NCBI GenBank assembly: GCA_030625965.1
Contig: DAOUPV010000011.1
Coordinates: 1-42,873 of the forward strand
Source of the DNA: Clostridia bacterium
GTDB taxonomy: Bacteria; Bacillota; TC1; UBA5767
Reading direction: 5' to 3'
DNA length: 42,873 nt
Shown here: in pieces, positions 9,794 to 18,033 of the stretch
How positions within the stretch are numbered: the first letter of the stretch is position 1
Layout: each line of letters begins with the position of its first letter
Position numbers and translations under genes: made by a program
The notes under the pieces: generated by a model
What the model saw: the letters and a program-made list of their open reading frames with translations, nothing else
Databases searched by the model: none
Told to the model about the DNA's origin: nothing

Positions 9794-10081
9794 ATGGAAA
9801 AGGAATTCGATGTTAAAGCGACAGTAGTATCTATCAAGGCCCCCTGCGGTGCTGGCATGCAGGTGGGAGACAGTTTCTGTATGCGTAGGAAGAACGGACT
9901 GGGACTTCGGGTAGAAGGTGCTGAAGGTTGGTGTCCGGAGATGATCATGACAGCGTTGCCGCCGATGAACATCATGGCCTTCGGTGGGGAACTATCCTGG
10001 GAGGACGAGGAAGGAAGAGCATGCTCGGCCTGTCCCGATCCCAATTGTGCGGTGGTAGTGGCTGTAGAACGGTTGAAATAA
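9794..10081 (+). CDS. Small cysteine-rich protein, TIGR04076-like
   Basis: A 95-residue protein with the spacing typical of TIGR04076: a GAGMQVGD segment, then GWCPEMIMTALPPMNIMAFGG, then a C-terminal ACSACPDPNCAVVVAVERL containing three cysteines. These proteins are common in anaerobes and have no established role; the cysteines suggest a metal or redox site. It begins 12 bases after udk with AAGGAGGAC upstream and is followed by a terminator. Confidence 0.72.
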   Translation: MEKEFDVKATVVSIKAPCGAGMQVGDSFCMRRKNGLGLRVEGAEGWCPEMIMTALPPMNIMAFGGELSWEDEEGRACSACPDPNCAVVVAVERLK

Positions 10082-10100
10082 AACAGTTTGACATACAATC

Positions 10101-10138
10101 AAAAAAGGCCCTGGCTTCTTTGGGAAGCTAGGGCCTTT
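10101..10138. terminator. Bidirectional terminator between convergent genes
   Basis: A 12-bp stem (GGCCCTGGCTTC with GAAGCTAGGGCC) around TTTGG. The minus-strand exit has a T6 run and is the stronger, serving the VOC gene; the plus-strand exit has only TTT. Confidence 0.8.
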
Positions 10139-10151
10139 CGTAGTTTCGATA

Positions 10152-10535
10152 CTAAACGTTGGCTACGATTTCATGGATGTTGCCATCCGGGTCGGCAATC
10201 AGGGCGGACCGCTGTTTCCAAGGCATGATCAGAGGCTCCTGGATGCCTCGAACTCCCTGGGCCAACAGTTTCCGGTAAGTGCTGTCTACCTCTAAGGGAT
10301 CACCACAAGGGAAAGATAGCTTGAATGCACGGCCTGTTGCCGGTAGGCTGTAGGATTCGTGGTGCATCGCGAAAACAGATCGCAGGCAGACTGCAAATTG
10401 AGTGCCTTCACAATCGAAACGGACGAATTCTCCTGTATCCTCCAGAATCTCAAAACCTAGGAGATTGTGATAGAAGTGAACCATGGGTGCAAGATCATCC
10501 GTCATGATGATAATTAAAGAAATGGCATGTTTCAT
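10152..10535 (-). CDS. VOC-family (glyoxalase/bleomycin-resistance fold) protein
   Basis: A 127-residue vicinal oxygen chelate protein with two beta-alpha-beta-beta-beta modules. It opens with the typical ISLIIIMTDDLAPMVHFYHNLLGFEI and ends with the typical ALIADPDGNIHEIVANV. Family members are metal-dependent isomerases, dioxygenases or binding/resistance proteins; the substrate here is unknown. GGGGGAG precedes the ATG. It is a stand-alone minus-strand gene, divergent from the TetR regulator. Confidence 0.82.
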   Translation of the reverse strand: MKHAISLIIIMTDDLAPMVHFYHNLLGFEILEDTGEFVRFDCEGTQFAVCLRSVFAMHHESYSLPATGRAFKLSFPCGDPLEVDSTYRKLLAQGVRGIQEPLIMPWKQRSALIADPDGNIHEIVANV

Positions 10536-10693
10536 AGCGCTCCCCCTTTCATATTTACATTATAACGGTTCTTTGCCCAATATACTATTGTCAGGGTCTT
10601 GAATTTGAAGTAGAATTTTAGCAAAGACCGCTTGACGAGTGACTGGGGCGGTGTGATAGTATGACAACAGAGACAGTGCTCCGGGAGGACAAC

Positions 10694-11344
10694 GTGACGA
10701 ATAAGGAATTGCGAGTAAGGCGGGTGCGTGGCTATTTTATCGATGCCGCCAAGGAAATAGTAGCTGAAGAAGGCATCGATGCGGTAACCATACGCAAGGT
10801 GGCTCAGCGTGCTGGGTACAACAGTGCAACATTATATAATTATTTCAAGAATATCAATCACTTGATTGCCATAACACTTTATGACCATATGGGTACGTAT
10901 GTGGAAGAGATTTTAAGGACCATTAAGGGTGACGAAACCCCTTATGAACTCTACCGGACCAACTGGTTTGTCTATGTAGAGAAGTCTTTCCATCTACCCA
11001 AGGAGTACTACTATCTGTTCTTCAAGTATCCGGAGATGGATATCTCGGAAGTTTATGATGAATATTTCGAGGAGCATCCGGATCGATTTGACAAGCTGCC
11101 TAAGCCATTCCAGAATATGTGTAAGGCGCAGAATCAATACAGCCGAGACCTGGCATTTTTGATGACTGATTTTGGAGATGTTGATCCTGTGGTTCTTAAG
11201 AAGGTTAGCGAGATGAACATCCTGCTCTACAAGGCCATGTTATCCAATCTGGCCAAAGAAGAGACCGATGAGTTGAGCCAGGAGTACATTGAGCGATTTA
11301 AGGCCTATTTTGAAGTGACGACCAAGGAAATCAGGGAACAATAG
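10694..11344 (+). CDS. TetR/AcrR-family transcriptional regulator
   Basis: A 216-residue repressor-type protein with an N-terminal TetR helix-turn-helix (IVAEEGIDAVTIRKVAQRAGYNSATLYNYF written in two parts: the helix pair, then the recognition helix YNSATLYNYF). The effector domain follows from about residue 60. The frame is open from an ATG at 10661, but I prefer the GTG at 10694 because GGGAGG stands 5 bases before it. The nearest candidate targets are the divergent VOC gene and the downstream peptidase/symporter operon; neither is proven. Confidence 0.82.
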   Translation: MTNKELRVRRVRGYFIDAAKEIVAEEGIDAVTIRKVAQRAGYNSATLYNYFKNINHLIAITLYDHMGTYVEEILRTIKGDETPYELYRTNWFVYVEKSFHLPKEYYYLFFKYPEMDISEVYDEYFEEHPDRFDKLPKPFQNMCKAQNQYSRDLAFLMTDFGDVDPVVLKKVSEMNILLYKAMLSNLAKEETDELSQEYIERFKAYFEVTTKEIREQ

Positions 11345-11358
11345 AAAATAAATCATAC

Positions 11359-11385
11359 AATCCGCCTTTGGGCGGATTTTTTTTT
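11359..11385 (+). terminator. Rho-independent terminator after tetR-type gene
   Basis: The hairpin AATCCGCC TTT GGGCGGATT is followed by an unbroken T-run. Confidence 0.88.
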
Positions 11386-11512
11386 GAAAATATCAGACCA
11401 AAAAGAAGGAGTTTGAGAAGTTTAGGAGAAATAGTAATCATGATTAAAAAATAATACCGATTAGTAAAGATGATATTATAAGGTGTTACCAGGAGACGGG
11501 GGGTTCATGTAA

Positions 11513-12679
11513 ATGAAAACAGAAGAGATTTTAAAAGAAATTAAAGCAGAAATGATTTCCTTCGCCCAAGACCTAATTCGGATCAAGAGTATTACCTGCG
11601 AAGAAGAAGAAGCTGCCCGTTTTGTGCACGGGGTTATGCAGGAACTAGGTTACGACCAGTCCTGGATCGATGATTTGGGAAACGTCGTTGGCGTGATGGG
11701 CAATGGCCCGATCACGGTCTTGTATGACTCTCATCTGGATACGGTACAAGCCGATCCGGATGCCGGCTGGACGGTTGATCCGTTCGGCGGAGAGATTAAA
11801 GCCGGAAAACTTTATGGTAGAGGTGCTGTAGATATGAAGAGCGCTGTTGCCGCTACTGTATATGCCGGATACGCCATAAAGAAACTGGGTTATGACAAAG
11901 GTAAGACCATAGTAGTCTCCATCTCCATGATGGAAGAGGATTACGATGGGGAAGCACTGGACTATCTGCTGGATGGAGATATATCTGCCGACTATGTGGT
12001 TGTCTGTGAACCGAGCTCATTGCAGTTGGCATTGGGACATCGGGGACGGGCAATGGTGAAAATCAGCACCCATGGGGTGTCTGCCCATGGCAGCACACCG
12101 GGAAAAGGAAAAAACGCTGTTTACGAGATGGCTAGCATCATCAAGAGGGTGGAGGAATTGCAGGAAAAGTTCTCAACCATTGAGGGTGATAAGGGATCTG
12201 TGGCTTTGAGCAGAATCGAGAGTACAGCGGTTTCTCTCAACGCAGTTCCCTCAAATTGCAACATTTACCTTGACCGGCGTACAATTGTAGGTGAGGATGA
12301 AGCGTTTTTGGCCCAGGAAGTTGAAAAACTGATCCAAGGTACTAGCGCCACCTGGGAAATCCTTACTGTACATGGTGAGAGTTGGACAGGAAAGAAAATC
12401 GATGCCTACTCCTTCTACCCAGCCTGGGAGATCGACGAAGATCATAAGCTGGTAGAAGCGGGAGTATTGGCTTATAGAGGTGTGCTGGGCAGGGACCCGG
12501 TTAAAATGAAATGGGACTTCTGCACCAATGGGGTCACATCAGCCGGCAAACGAGGTATACCGACCATCGGATTTGGACCGGGCGACCCGCTGCAGGCACA
12601 TAAGGTGGATGAGCATTGTCCGTTGGACGAACTGATTCAAAGTTTCTTATTCTATACAGCGTTACCGAAGAATCTATAA
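11513..12679 (+). CDS. M20-family metallohydrolase (YgeY/ArgE/DapE-like)
   Basis: A 388-residue zinc hydrolase of the M20 family, most like the YgeY group. The metal and catalytic residues are in place: His74 and Asp76 in SHLDTV, Asp107 in GRGAVDMKS, Glu141/142 in MMEEDYDGE, Glu166 in CEPS and His363 in GPGDPLQAHK. A dimerisation domain lies in the middle (SAHGSTPGKGKNA). The family cleaves amide bonds in N-acylated amino acids, dipeptides or ureido compounds. The start is uncertain by a few codons because the Shine-Dalgarno site is modest. It leads an operon with an Na+ symporter and an M24 peptidase, pointing to uptake and breakdown of an amino-acid derivative or peptide. Confidence 0.85.
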   Translation: MKTEEILKEIKAEMISFAQDLIRIKSITCEEEEAARFVHGVMQELGYDQSWIDDLGNVVGVMGNGPITVLYDSHLDTVQADPDAGWTVDPFGGEIKAGKLYGRGAVDMKSAVAATVYAGYAIKKLGYDKGKTIVVSISMMEEDYDGEALDYLLDGDISADYVVVCEPSSLQLALGHRGRAMVKISTHGVSAHGSTPGKGKNAVYEMASIIKRVEELQEKFSTIEGDKGSVALSRIESTAVSLNAVPSNCNIYLDRRTIVGEDEAFLAQEVEKLIQGTSATWEILTVHGESWTGKKIDAYSFYPAWEIDEDHKLVEAGVLAYRGVLGRDPVKMKWDFCTNGVTSAGKRGIPTIGFGPGDPLQAHKVDEHCPLDELIQSFLFYTALPKNL

Positions 12680-12787
12680 TCCCTGAAATTATGGCAGTTG
12701 AAATGGAGGTGAAATGATAGCTGTCAGACACGGAGGGGATTCAAATAGAGTTGTTCCTATACTTCTATTTTATCTAAGGAGGATACT

Positions 12788-14302
12788 ATGTCAGTCAATG
12801 AAAAAAGTGGTAAGAAATTAGGGTATTCATCACAGCTCACTCTGGTAATATCGTTGATTGCCGGTGCTGTGGGTACCGGTAATATATGGCGATTTCCCAG
12901 GGTGGCGGCAGCCAACGGCGGTGGAGCCTTTATCGTAGCCTGGGCCATCATGACCATGCTGGTTTGTCTGTCCATCATGTTGGGCGAACACGTAATGGGT
13001 CGTGCGACCAGACACGGCGCTCCCGGAGCCTTCAGGGATTTCATCGGAAGAAAATACACCTGGATGGGCACGGTCGTCGTCATCGTCATGGCGTTGGTAG
13101 CAGCCTACTATTCGGCAGTTATCGCCTGGGTAACCTATTATCTGGGATTGTCCGTAACCAAAGGATACTATGGCGCAGACAAAGTCGCCTTGTTTGATTC
13201 CGTTTCCAAGGGGAATCCAATCACCGTAGTACTTTTCGTAGCCATCTTGGCCGTTTCCGCATTTATCGCCTACAAAGGTGTTAAAGGAATCGAAAAAGCC
13301 AACAAAATTTTCTTACCAGTTTTGCTAGGTTGTATCATCATAGCAGCGATCCGTTCCTTGACCTTGCCAGGATCTAGCGCTGGACTCAATTATCTGTTTT
13401 CATTTGAATTTTCAGAACTCCTTAACTACAAAGTCTGGCTTGAAGGTCTGACACAGGCAGTATGGTCTGCCGGACCCGGATGGGGCCTGGTTATCACCTT
13501 GGCCGTATTCTCCAAAGCCAAATCTGACGTTAACTTAACTACCACCACTCAGGTTTTCGGTAATGCTTCCGTATCCCTGATTGCAGCTATGGCAGTTATT
13601 CCGGCGATTTTCGCTTTATCACCCAGCGTGGCTGCAGCAGTGGAAATCACCAAGTCCGGTAATAACGGTCTGACCTTCATCTCTATGACCCAGTTGTTCG
13701 AAGTGATGCCTGGTGGTTATCTGATCTCTATCGTATTTTTCCTGAGCTTGCTGTTTGCAGCACTCTCATCCAATATAGTGCATTTCATGATCGTATCATT
13801 ACCTATGGCCGAATCAGGATATGGCAAAAAGAAAGCAGTTATTCGTGCTTTCCTGATCATGTTGGTGCTGGGACTGCCTTCCGCCTGGAACGTGAACTTC
13901 CTGTCCAACCAGGACTGGGTAGCAGGTCAGATGATGTTGGTGGGTTCATTGTTCTCCTGCTTCGCTATCTACAAGTTTGGTGCAGCGAAAATCAGAAACA
14001 AGTACCTCAACAACAAATATACCGGTTATACCATCGGCAGATGGTGGGAAGTCGCCATCAAGACGATTGCTCCGGCTGTTGTTCTCGTCATGTTCGTTTG
14101 GTGGTCTTACCAGTCAATCAGCTGGGATCCGCAGTGGTGGAATCCTTTCGCAGTCTTCAGTCTGGGAACCTTCGTTGTGCAAGGCGCATTGATGATCATC
14201 ATCGCACTTGTCTTCAATGATAGAATGGCTGATTCGATCAAAGATAGCTACTTCGAGGGTGAGGAATTCCCAGAAGTACCTGACAACGAATACAGTGCCT
14301 AG
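12788..14302 (+). CDS. Sodium-dependent amino-acid symporter (NSS/SNF family)
   Basis: A 504-residue neurotransmitter:sodium symporter homologue, LeuT-like, with about 11-12 membrane helices. The unwound TM1 Na+/substrate site is visible as GAVGTGNIWRFP. The C-terminal tail is short and acidic. AAGGAGGATACT precedes the ATG. It lies between two peptidase genes and directly before a MetS-like small subunit gene, the arrangement known for bacterial methionine/alanine importers of this family. The probable substrate is therefore an amino acid, but its identity is inferred. Confidence 0.92.
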   Translation: MSVNEKSGKKLGYSSQLTLVISLIAGAVGTGNIWRFPRVAAANGGGAFIVAWAIMTMLVCLSIMLGEHVMGRATRHGAPGAFRDFIGRKYTWMGTVVVIVMALVAAYYSAVIAWVTYYLGLSVTKGYYGADKVALFDSVSKGNPITVVLFVAILAVSAFIAYKGVKGIEKANKIFLPVLLGCIIIAAIRSLTLPGSSAGLNYLFSFEFSELLNYKVWLEGLTQAVWSAGPGWGLVITLAVFSKAKSDVNLTTTTQVFGNASVSLIAAMAVIPAIFALSPSVAAAVEITKSGNNGLTFISMTQLFEVMPGGYLISIVFFLSLLFAALSSNIVHFMIVSLPMAESGYGKKKAVIRAFLIMLVLGLPSAWNVNFLSNQDWVAGQMMLVGSLFSCFAIYKFGAAKIRNKYLNNKYTGYTIGRWWEVAIKTIAPAVVLVMFVWWSYQSISWDPQWWNPFAVFSLGTFVVQGALMIIIALVFNDRMADSIKDSYFEGEEFPEVPDNEYSA

Positions 14303-14346
14303 GCAAGCGTTATCCGGAAAGCGGATAATATGAAGGAGGTATTATA

Positions 14347-14457
14347 ATGACTACTAGTTCAATAGTAATGATGATTATCGTTTTGTCGATCTTCTGGGGT
14401 GGATTCGCAGGTCTGATTCTGAGACTCAAGAAGGTATCGGACGATTCCGAAGAATAG
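14347..14457 (+). CDS. Small single-TM subunit of NSS transporter (MetS-like)
   Basis: A 36-codon gene starting at the ATG at 14347, with AAGGAGG a few bases upstream. The product opens MTTSSIVMMIIVLSIFWG, continues GFAGLILRLKK and ends in an acidic tail. It has one membrane helix with an extracellular N-terminus of five residues, and a conserved-looking FWGGF..L motif. This matches the small-subunit family found next to NSS symporters (MetS in Corynebacterium, needed for MetP activity). It lies 44 bases after the symporter and 20 bases before the M24 gene, so it is surely co-transcribed. Assignment rests on size, topology and position. Confidence 0.8.
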   Translation: MTTSSIVMMIIVLSIFWGGFAGLILRLKKVSDDSEE

Positions 14458-14477
14458 ACAGTGCATGAGAGGATGGT

Positions 14478-15638
14478 ATGATGGACAGAATTGAATTTAC
14501 AAAGGATGAAATTGTAACACGCATACGTGGATGTCAGAAGAATATGGAAGCGAAGGGTTATGCAGGCCTGGTTGTCAGCGCCGAGAGCAATCTGAATTAT
14601 TACTCAGATTTCTGCTCCCATGCACCATGGACCACTTTTACCAGACCGAGCTTTCTGTTCATACCTATAAAAGGAACGCCGCGTTTGCTGGTACAGACAT
14701 TCTTGGTACCGGAGGCAGAAGAGATTGCCAAAGGATGTGACGTACGTGGTTTTAACAGCTTGCTAGGACCGACACCGGAAGAACTGAAGCAGGTTATGGA
14801 AGACCTGAACATGGACCAGGGACAAATCGGATTCGAACTGGGATTCGAACAGCGTCTGGGATTCCAAGTGAACACCTATGAGGCCCTGAAGGCTCTAGCG
14901 GACAAGGCGGAATTTGTAGATGCCGCTGATCTAATCTGGAGTCAGAGACTGATTAAGTCCACCAAGGAGATAGACTGCTTGCGGAAGGCCTGCCAAGCTA
15001 CCAGTTATGCCCACGACAAGGTATTCGATGCTATACATGAAGGTATGTCCGAATTCGAGATCGCACAACTGGTGCAACAGTACATGCTTGAAGGTGGTGC
15101 CGAGTATCCCGGGTTCGTGATCATTACATCAGGTGAAGGCAACTATGGTCGTATAAGCAAAACCAATACCAATCGCAGACTCGTAAAGGGCGATTACCTG
15201 TGGCTCGATCTTGGTGCCAGATACAAGGGATACTGGTCCGACTTCTGTCGATCCGGCGAAGTGGGATCCATCACTAAGGAACGGGACGATTTGCAGAATA
15301 CCATCCACGAAGTGACCATGAGGGCTGCTGAGGTTATGAAACCTGGACTGCCGGTTGCTGATGTAGCCAGAGCTTGCGGACGCGAGTTGGAACGGGCCGG
15401 ATACGAAGCCACTTTCGACTGCGGACGTATGGGTCATGGTATGGGACTTATGAGTACCGAGCCGCCCTCTGTGACCATCTATGACGATACTATCCTGCAG
15501 GAGGGTATGATCATAAACCTGGAGCCGGGTATCGTGACCGATATCGGCGTCTTTGACCTGGAAGAGAACTTCGTCATCACTAAGGACGGTTTTGAGACTC
15601 TTTCCGGTGGTAGCAGGAAGCTTCACCTGATCAAATAG
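14478..15638 (+). CDS. M24-family metallopeptidase (Xaa-Pro peptidase-like)
   Basis: A 386-residue pita-bread metallopeptidase with an N-terminal creatinase-like domain and a C-terminal catalytic domain from about residue 155. The five metal ligands are visible: Asp244 (WLDLG), Asp255 (YWSDF), His320 (GRMGHGMGL), Glu349 (LEPGI) and Glu362 (DLEEN). Members remove N-terminal residues before proline or hydrolyse related compounds such as creatine. The start is one of two adjacent ATGs at 14478 and 14481. It is the last gene of the M20-NSS-MetS-M24 operon and is followed by a terminator. Confidence 0.88.
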   Translation: MMDRIEFTKDEIVTRIRGCQKNMEAKGYAGLVVSAESNLNYYSDFCSHAPWTTFTRPSFLFIPIKGTPRLLVQTFLVPEAEEIAKGCDVRGFNSLLGPTPEELKQVMEDLNMDQGQIGFELGFEQRLGFQVNTYEALKALADKAEFVDAADLIWSQRLIKSTKEIDCLRKACQATSYAHDKVFDAIHEGMSEFEIAQLVQQYMLEGGAEYPGFVIITSGEGNYGRISKTNTNRRLVKGDYLWLDLGARYKGYWSDFCRSGEVGSITKERDDLQNTIHEVTMRAAEVMKPGLPVADVARACGRELERAGYEATFDCGRMGHGMGLMSTEPPSVTIYDDTILQEGMIINLEPGIVTDIGVFDLEENFVITKDGFETLSGGSRKLHLIK

Positions 15639-15690
15639 GGAACACAAGGCTTGGGGTCAAAGCTGGACGTTGTGAATGAAATAAAGGTAC

Positions 15691-15731
15691 AAAAAATGGA
15701 GTGTCCATGAACTGGACACTCCATTTTTTTG
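15691..15731. terminator. Bidirectional terminator
   Basis: A 13-bp stem (AATGGAGTGTCCA with TGGACACTCCATT) with T-runs on both exits, placed between the convergent M24 and YjbR-like genes. Confidence 0.88.
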
Positions 15732-15758
15732 CTTATATTCAAGATTATTCTTCAGCAC

Positions 15759-16136
15759 TTACTCTTCTTTAACGATGTTATATCGATCCATGATTTCCTT
15801 CTGTTTCTTCTTGGTCAAGGATTCCAGTACTAGGGTGTAGGACATGTCGACCATATCTCTAAGGACATCGTCCGGCACCTTCCCGTTCATTCGGACCGAG
15901 TTCCAGTGGACCTTGTTCATGTGGTAGCCGGGTGTGATGTCCGGGTAGGTCTCCCTGAGATATTCCCCGAACAAGGGCTCACACTTCACTGTGATCAGCT
16001 CGGTACCCGTGTAATCTCCAAGCAGGCCGAACATCTTATCGCCGATGAAGTAGCGTGTCGCTTCCCAATCGGGCTGGTAGTCCTTGGTAGTGCCTGGTTT
16101 GGATAAAAAATATTCATCTAGCCAAGGGTAGCTCAT
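15759..16136 (-). CDS. MmcQ/YjbR-family protein
   Basis: A 125-residue protein of the MmcQ/YjbR (DUF1801-like, double-wing DNA-binding fold) family. Typical phrases are WLDEYFLSKPGTTKDYQPDW, RYFIGDKMFGLLG and GYHMNKVHWNSV. The frame is open to 16187, but a perfect GGAGGTGA stands just before the ATG at 16136, giving MSYPWLDEYF, the usual family start. The role of the family is not established. The GNAT gene lies about 50 bases upstream on the same strand. Confidence 0.82.
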   Translation of the reverse strand: MSYPWLDEYFLSKPGTTKDYQPDWEATRYFIGDKMFGLLGDYTGTELITVKCEPLFGEYLRETYPDITPGYHMNKVHWNSVRMNGKVPDDVLRDMVDMSYTLVLESLTKKKQKEIMDRYNIVKEE

Positions 16137-16187
16137 ACAATCACCTCCGTTACCTCTATTATATAGATTGCGGTTAAGGATTACCAA

Positions 16188-16694
16188 TCAGAGCTGTTTG
16201 TTGTAGACGTTCTTATAGAGGGTACGACGGATTTTCTCGAATTCGTCGGGTGCTAGCAGGCGTGGGTTGGACAGGAAGAGCAGGGACAGTTCCTCTTTGC
16301 CCTTGCCGTAGGAGGGCTGGAAGTACTCATAACTGTTCACCTTGAATCCCAGTCGATCATAGAAGCCGATCCGTCTCTTCGCAATCTCCTCGTCAGGCTT
16401 TTCCGATTCCAGTACAGTCAGTCTGTTCTTCTGCTTTATCAGGTCTTTCAGCATCTTTCCGCCGATGCCCCGACCGCGCATTTCCGGTTCGGTGGCCAGG
16501 TGCTCCACATAGAGGAAATCACCGAAATCCCAGTAAGCGATGTAGGCTACAGTCCTGTCATTTTCCTCATAGGTGTCCAGGTTATATAGGGGATTCGAGA
16601 GCAGTGCATACTGCTTCTCTTTGATACGCCGTTCATCTTCCGAGAAGGATTTTACGAAGATACCCCATACCACATCGAATTGATCTCTGTTCAT
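16188..16694 (-). CDS. GNAT-family N-acetyltransferase
   Basis: A 168-residue acetyl-CoA-dependent acyltransferase. The acetyl-CoA pyrophosphate-binding motif is EMRGRGIGGKML, and IGFYDRLGFKV is the usual C-terminal element. The start is set at the ATG at 16694, with GGGAGG 6-7 bases upstream, rather than the GTG at 16709. It probably shares a transcript with the downstream YjbR-like gene. The acceptor substrate is unknown. Confidence 0.85.
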   Translation of the reverse strand: MNRDQFDVVWGIFVKSFSEDERRIKEKQYALLSNPLYNLDTYEENDRTVAYIAYWDFGDFLYVEHLATEPEMRGRGIGGKMLKDLIKQKNRLTVLESEKPDEEIAKRRIGFYDRLGFKVNSYEYFQPSYGKGKEELSLLFLSNPRLLAPDEFEKIRRTLYKNVYNKQL

Positions 16695-16966
16695 TGCCCA
16701 ACCTCCCACTTATATTCTTGGATTAATGGTATCACAGGGAAGAATAATTTTGATTATCGTAACTTTTTAAAACTATGCAATTCTACCAATCTGCCAGAAC
16801 CCGTGTAATCACAAGGATTCTTAATGCTTTTTTAAGATTGTGGTCTATGCCAACATGTGGTCCCATGGCTTATTGGACCTCTTAAAAGAGTGCTACAATT
16901 CAGATGTAGATAGGAGAACGTAAGAAACAATGCTTATATGATTATAGAAAGTTGAGGAGTGAATAT

Positions 16967-17218
16967 ATGAAAGAGGAGCATTTGCAAAAATCTCTAAAAC
17001 CGGGAAATGTGGGACGGATTGTCTATGCAGGCAATATTGAGGACAAAGATAACAGGGATAAGATCGAGAGTGAGAACTACAAGATGCTTGGTATCGATTT
17101 CAAGGAAGTGTTGGCCAGTGGGGGCAAGGACATCGTGATTGACGGGCCCTATACTGACCTGGAAGAGGAATTGATGAAACGTTTTGAATGGTATACCGAT
17201 AATTACGGGGCACTTTAG
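16967..17218 (+). CDS. Small hypothetical protein
   Basis: An 83-codon gene with GAGGAG about 8 bases before the ATG at 16967 and a highly charged soluble product. A beta-alpha pattern (VGRIVYAGNIEDKD) is followed by an acidic C-terminal helix ending FEWYTDNYGAL. I recognise no family. It is unlinked to its neighbours, and the convincing ribosome site is the main reason to call it a gene. Confidence 0.55.
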   Translation: MKEEHLQKSLKPGNVGRIVYAGNIEDKDNRDKIESENYKMLGIDFKEVLASGGKDIVIDGPYTDLEEELMKRFEWYTDNYGAL

Positions 17219-17336
17219 CCAGATTCTGTTTGAATTTGGCGAAACTGAAAACGGGTGAAAGCTTGAACTTTACACGGTAGCTGCCCAATTTTATGGGGGA
17301 TTTGAGCAATCAGGCACCCTTTTTCGCCTCACAAGG

Positions 17337-17421
17337 TGAAACTAGTTGCACAATCAAAACGCAGGAGTATAATGAAGTTATAGATTTATTTTTTGGCCCC
17401 ATATGAAACTAGTTGCATATG
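17337..17421. promoter_or_regulatory. Probable LacI-type operator pair with promoter, before hydroxylase operon 1
   Basis: The same 14-mer TGAAACTAGTTGCA occurs at 17337-17350 and 17404-17417. It is a near-palindrome centred on AACTAGTT. The second copy is extended by CATA/TATG arms into an imperfect 22-bp palindrome (17400-17421) with one mismatched pair. Between them is TATAAT at 17368-17373 with a possible -35 (TTGCAC at 17346-17351) 16 bases upstream. Operator 1 therefore overlaps the -35 and operator 2 lies just downstream of the start point, a usual repression or looping geometry. The 326-base gap between 17218 and 17545 holds no gene. Confidence 0.68.
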
Positions 17422-17544
17422 GGCTGGGAGAATTGGAGGATGGTATTTATTATGGTGTGTTAATTGCACACTGTATTGCTGAGTAGGTTTGTGTAAATTG
17501 CCAATCCTGTTAAGGACCGTCATTAAGTAATTGAAAGGAGCAAA

Positions 17545-18033
17545 ATGGATAAGAAGTTAGTTACGCTAAATATCAATGGTAAGTCTGTCCAGGCAAACGT
17601 CCATAAGAAAGATACTCTGCTTTTTGTCTTGCGAGAAGAACTCGGATTGAAAGGGGCGAAATATGGTTGTGGAACCGGAGATTGTGGTGCTTGCAAGGTA
17701 ATCATAGATGGTGAAGCCAAGAATGCCTGCGTTACTCCAGCGATACGATGCGAGGGGAAAATAATTACAACCATTGAAGGCATCGGTAACACGGAGAACC
17801 CACATCCCATCCAAGAAGCATTCGTTGAAACCCATGCGGTTCAGTGTGGTTTCTGTACACCTGGGATGGTTGTTAGTGCTAAGGCGCTGTTAGATAGAAA
17901 TTCGAAACCGACCAGGGAAGAGATACGTGAAGCATTGAAAAACAACATATGCCGCTGTACAGGATATGAAAAAATTGTCGACGCGATAGAACTAGCGGCG
18001 AGTAAGGAGGTATTTGATGCTGAACAAATGTGA
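17545..18033 (+). CDS. Molybdenum hydroxylase [2Fe-2S] subunit, copy 1
   Basis: A 162-residue electron-transfer subunit of the xanthine dehydrogenase/CO dehydrogenase small-subunit type. The plant-ferredoxin-like [2Fe-2S] centre uses Cys42, Cys47, Cys50 and Cys62 (GCGTGDCGACK). The second, all-helical [2Fe-2S] domain uses CGFC at 101-104 and CRC at 136-138. AAAGGAG precedes the ATG. The last 17 bases overlap the start of the large subunit, so the two are translationally coupled. No FAD-binding medium subunit gene is found beside it, so the next electron carrier is unknown. Confidence 0.92.
   Translation: MDKKLVTLNINGKSVQANVHKKDTLLFVLREELGLKGAKYGCGTGDCGACKVIIDGEAKNACVTPAIRCEGKIITTIEGIGNTENPHPIQEAFVETHAVQCGFCTPGMVVSAKALLDRNSKPTREEIREALKNNICRCTGYEKIVDAIELAASKEVFDAEQM

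Noticed and set aside
12714-12821. Short frame with GGAGGTGA before the NSS symporter
   Set aside because: The 35-codon product has no membrane helix or family, and overlaps the symporter start out of frame; the site is more likely part of the leader.
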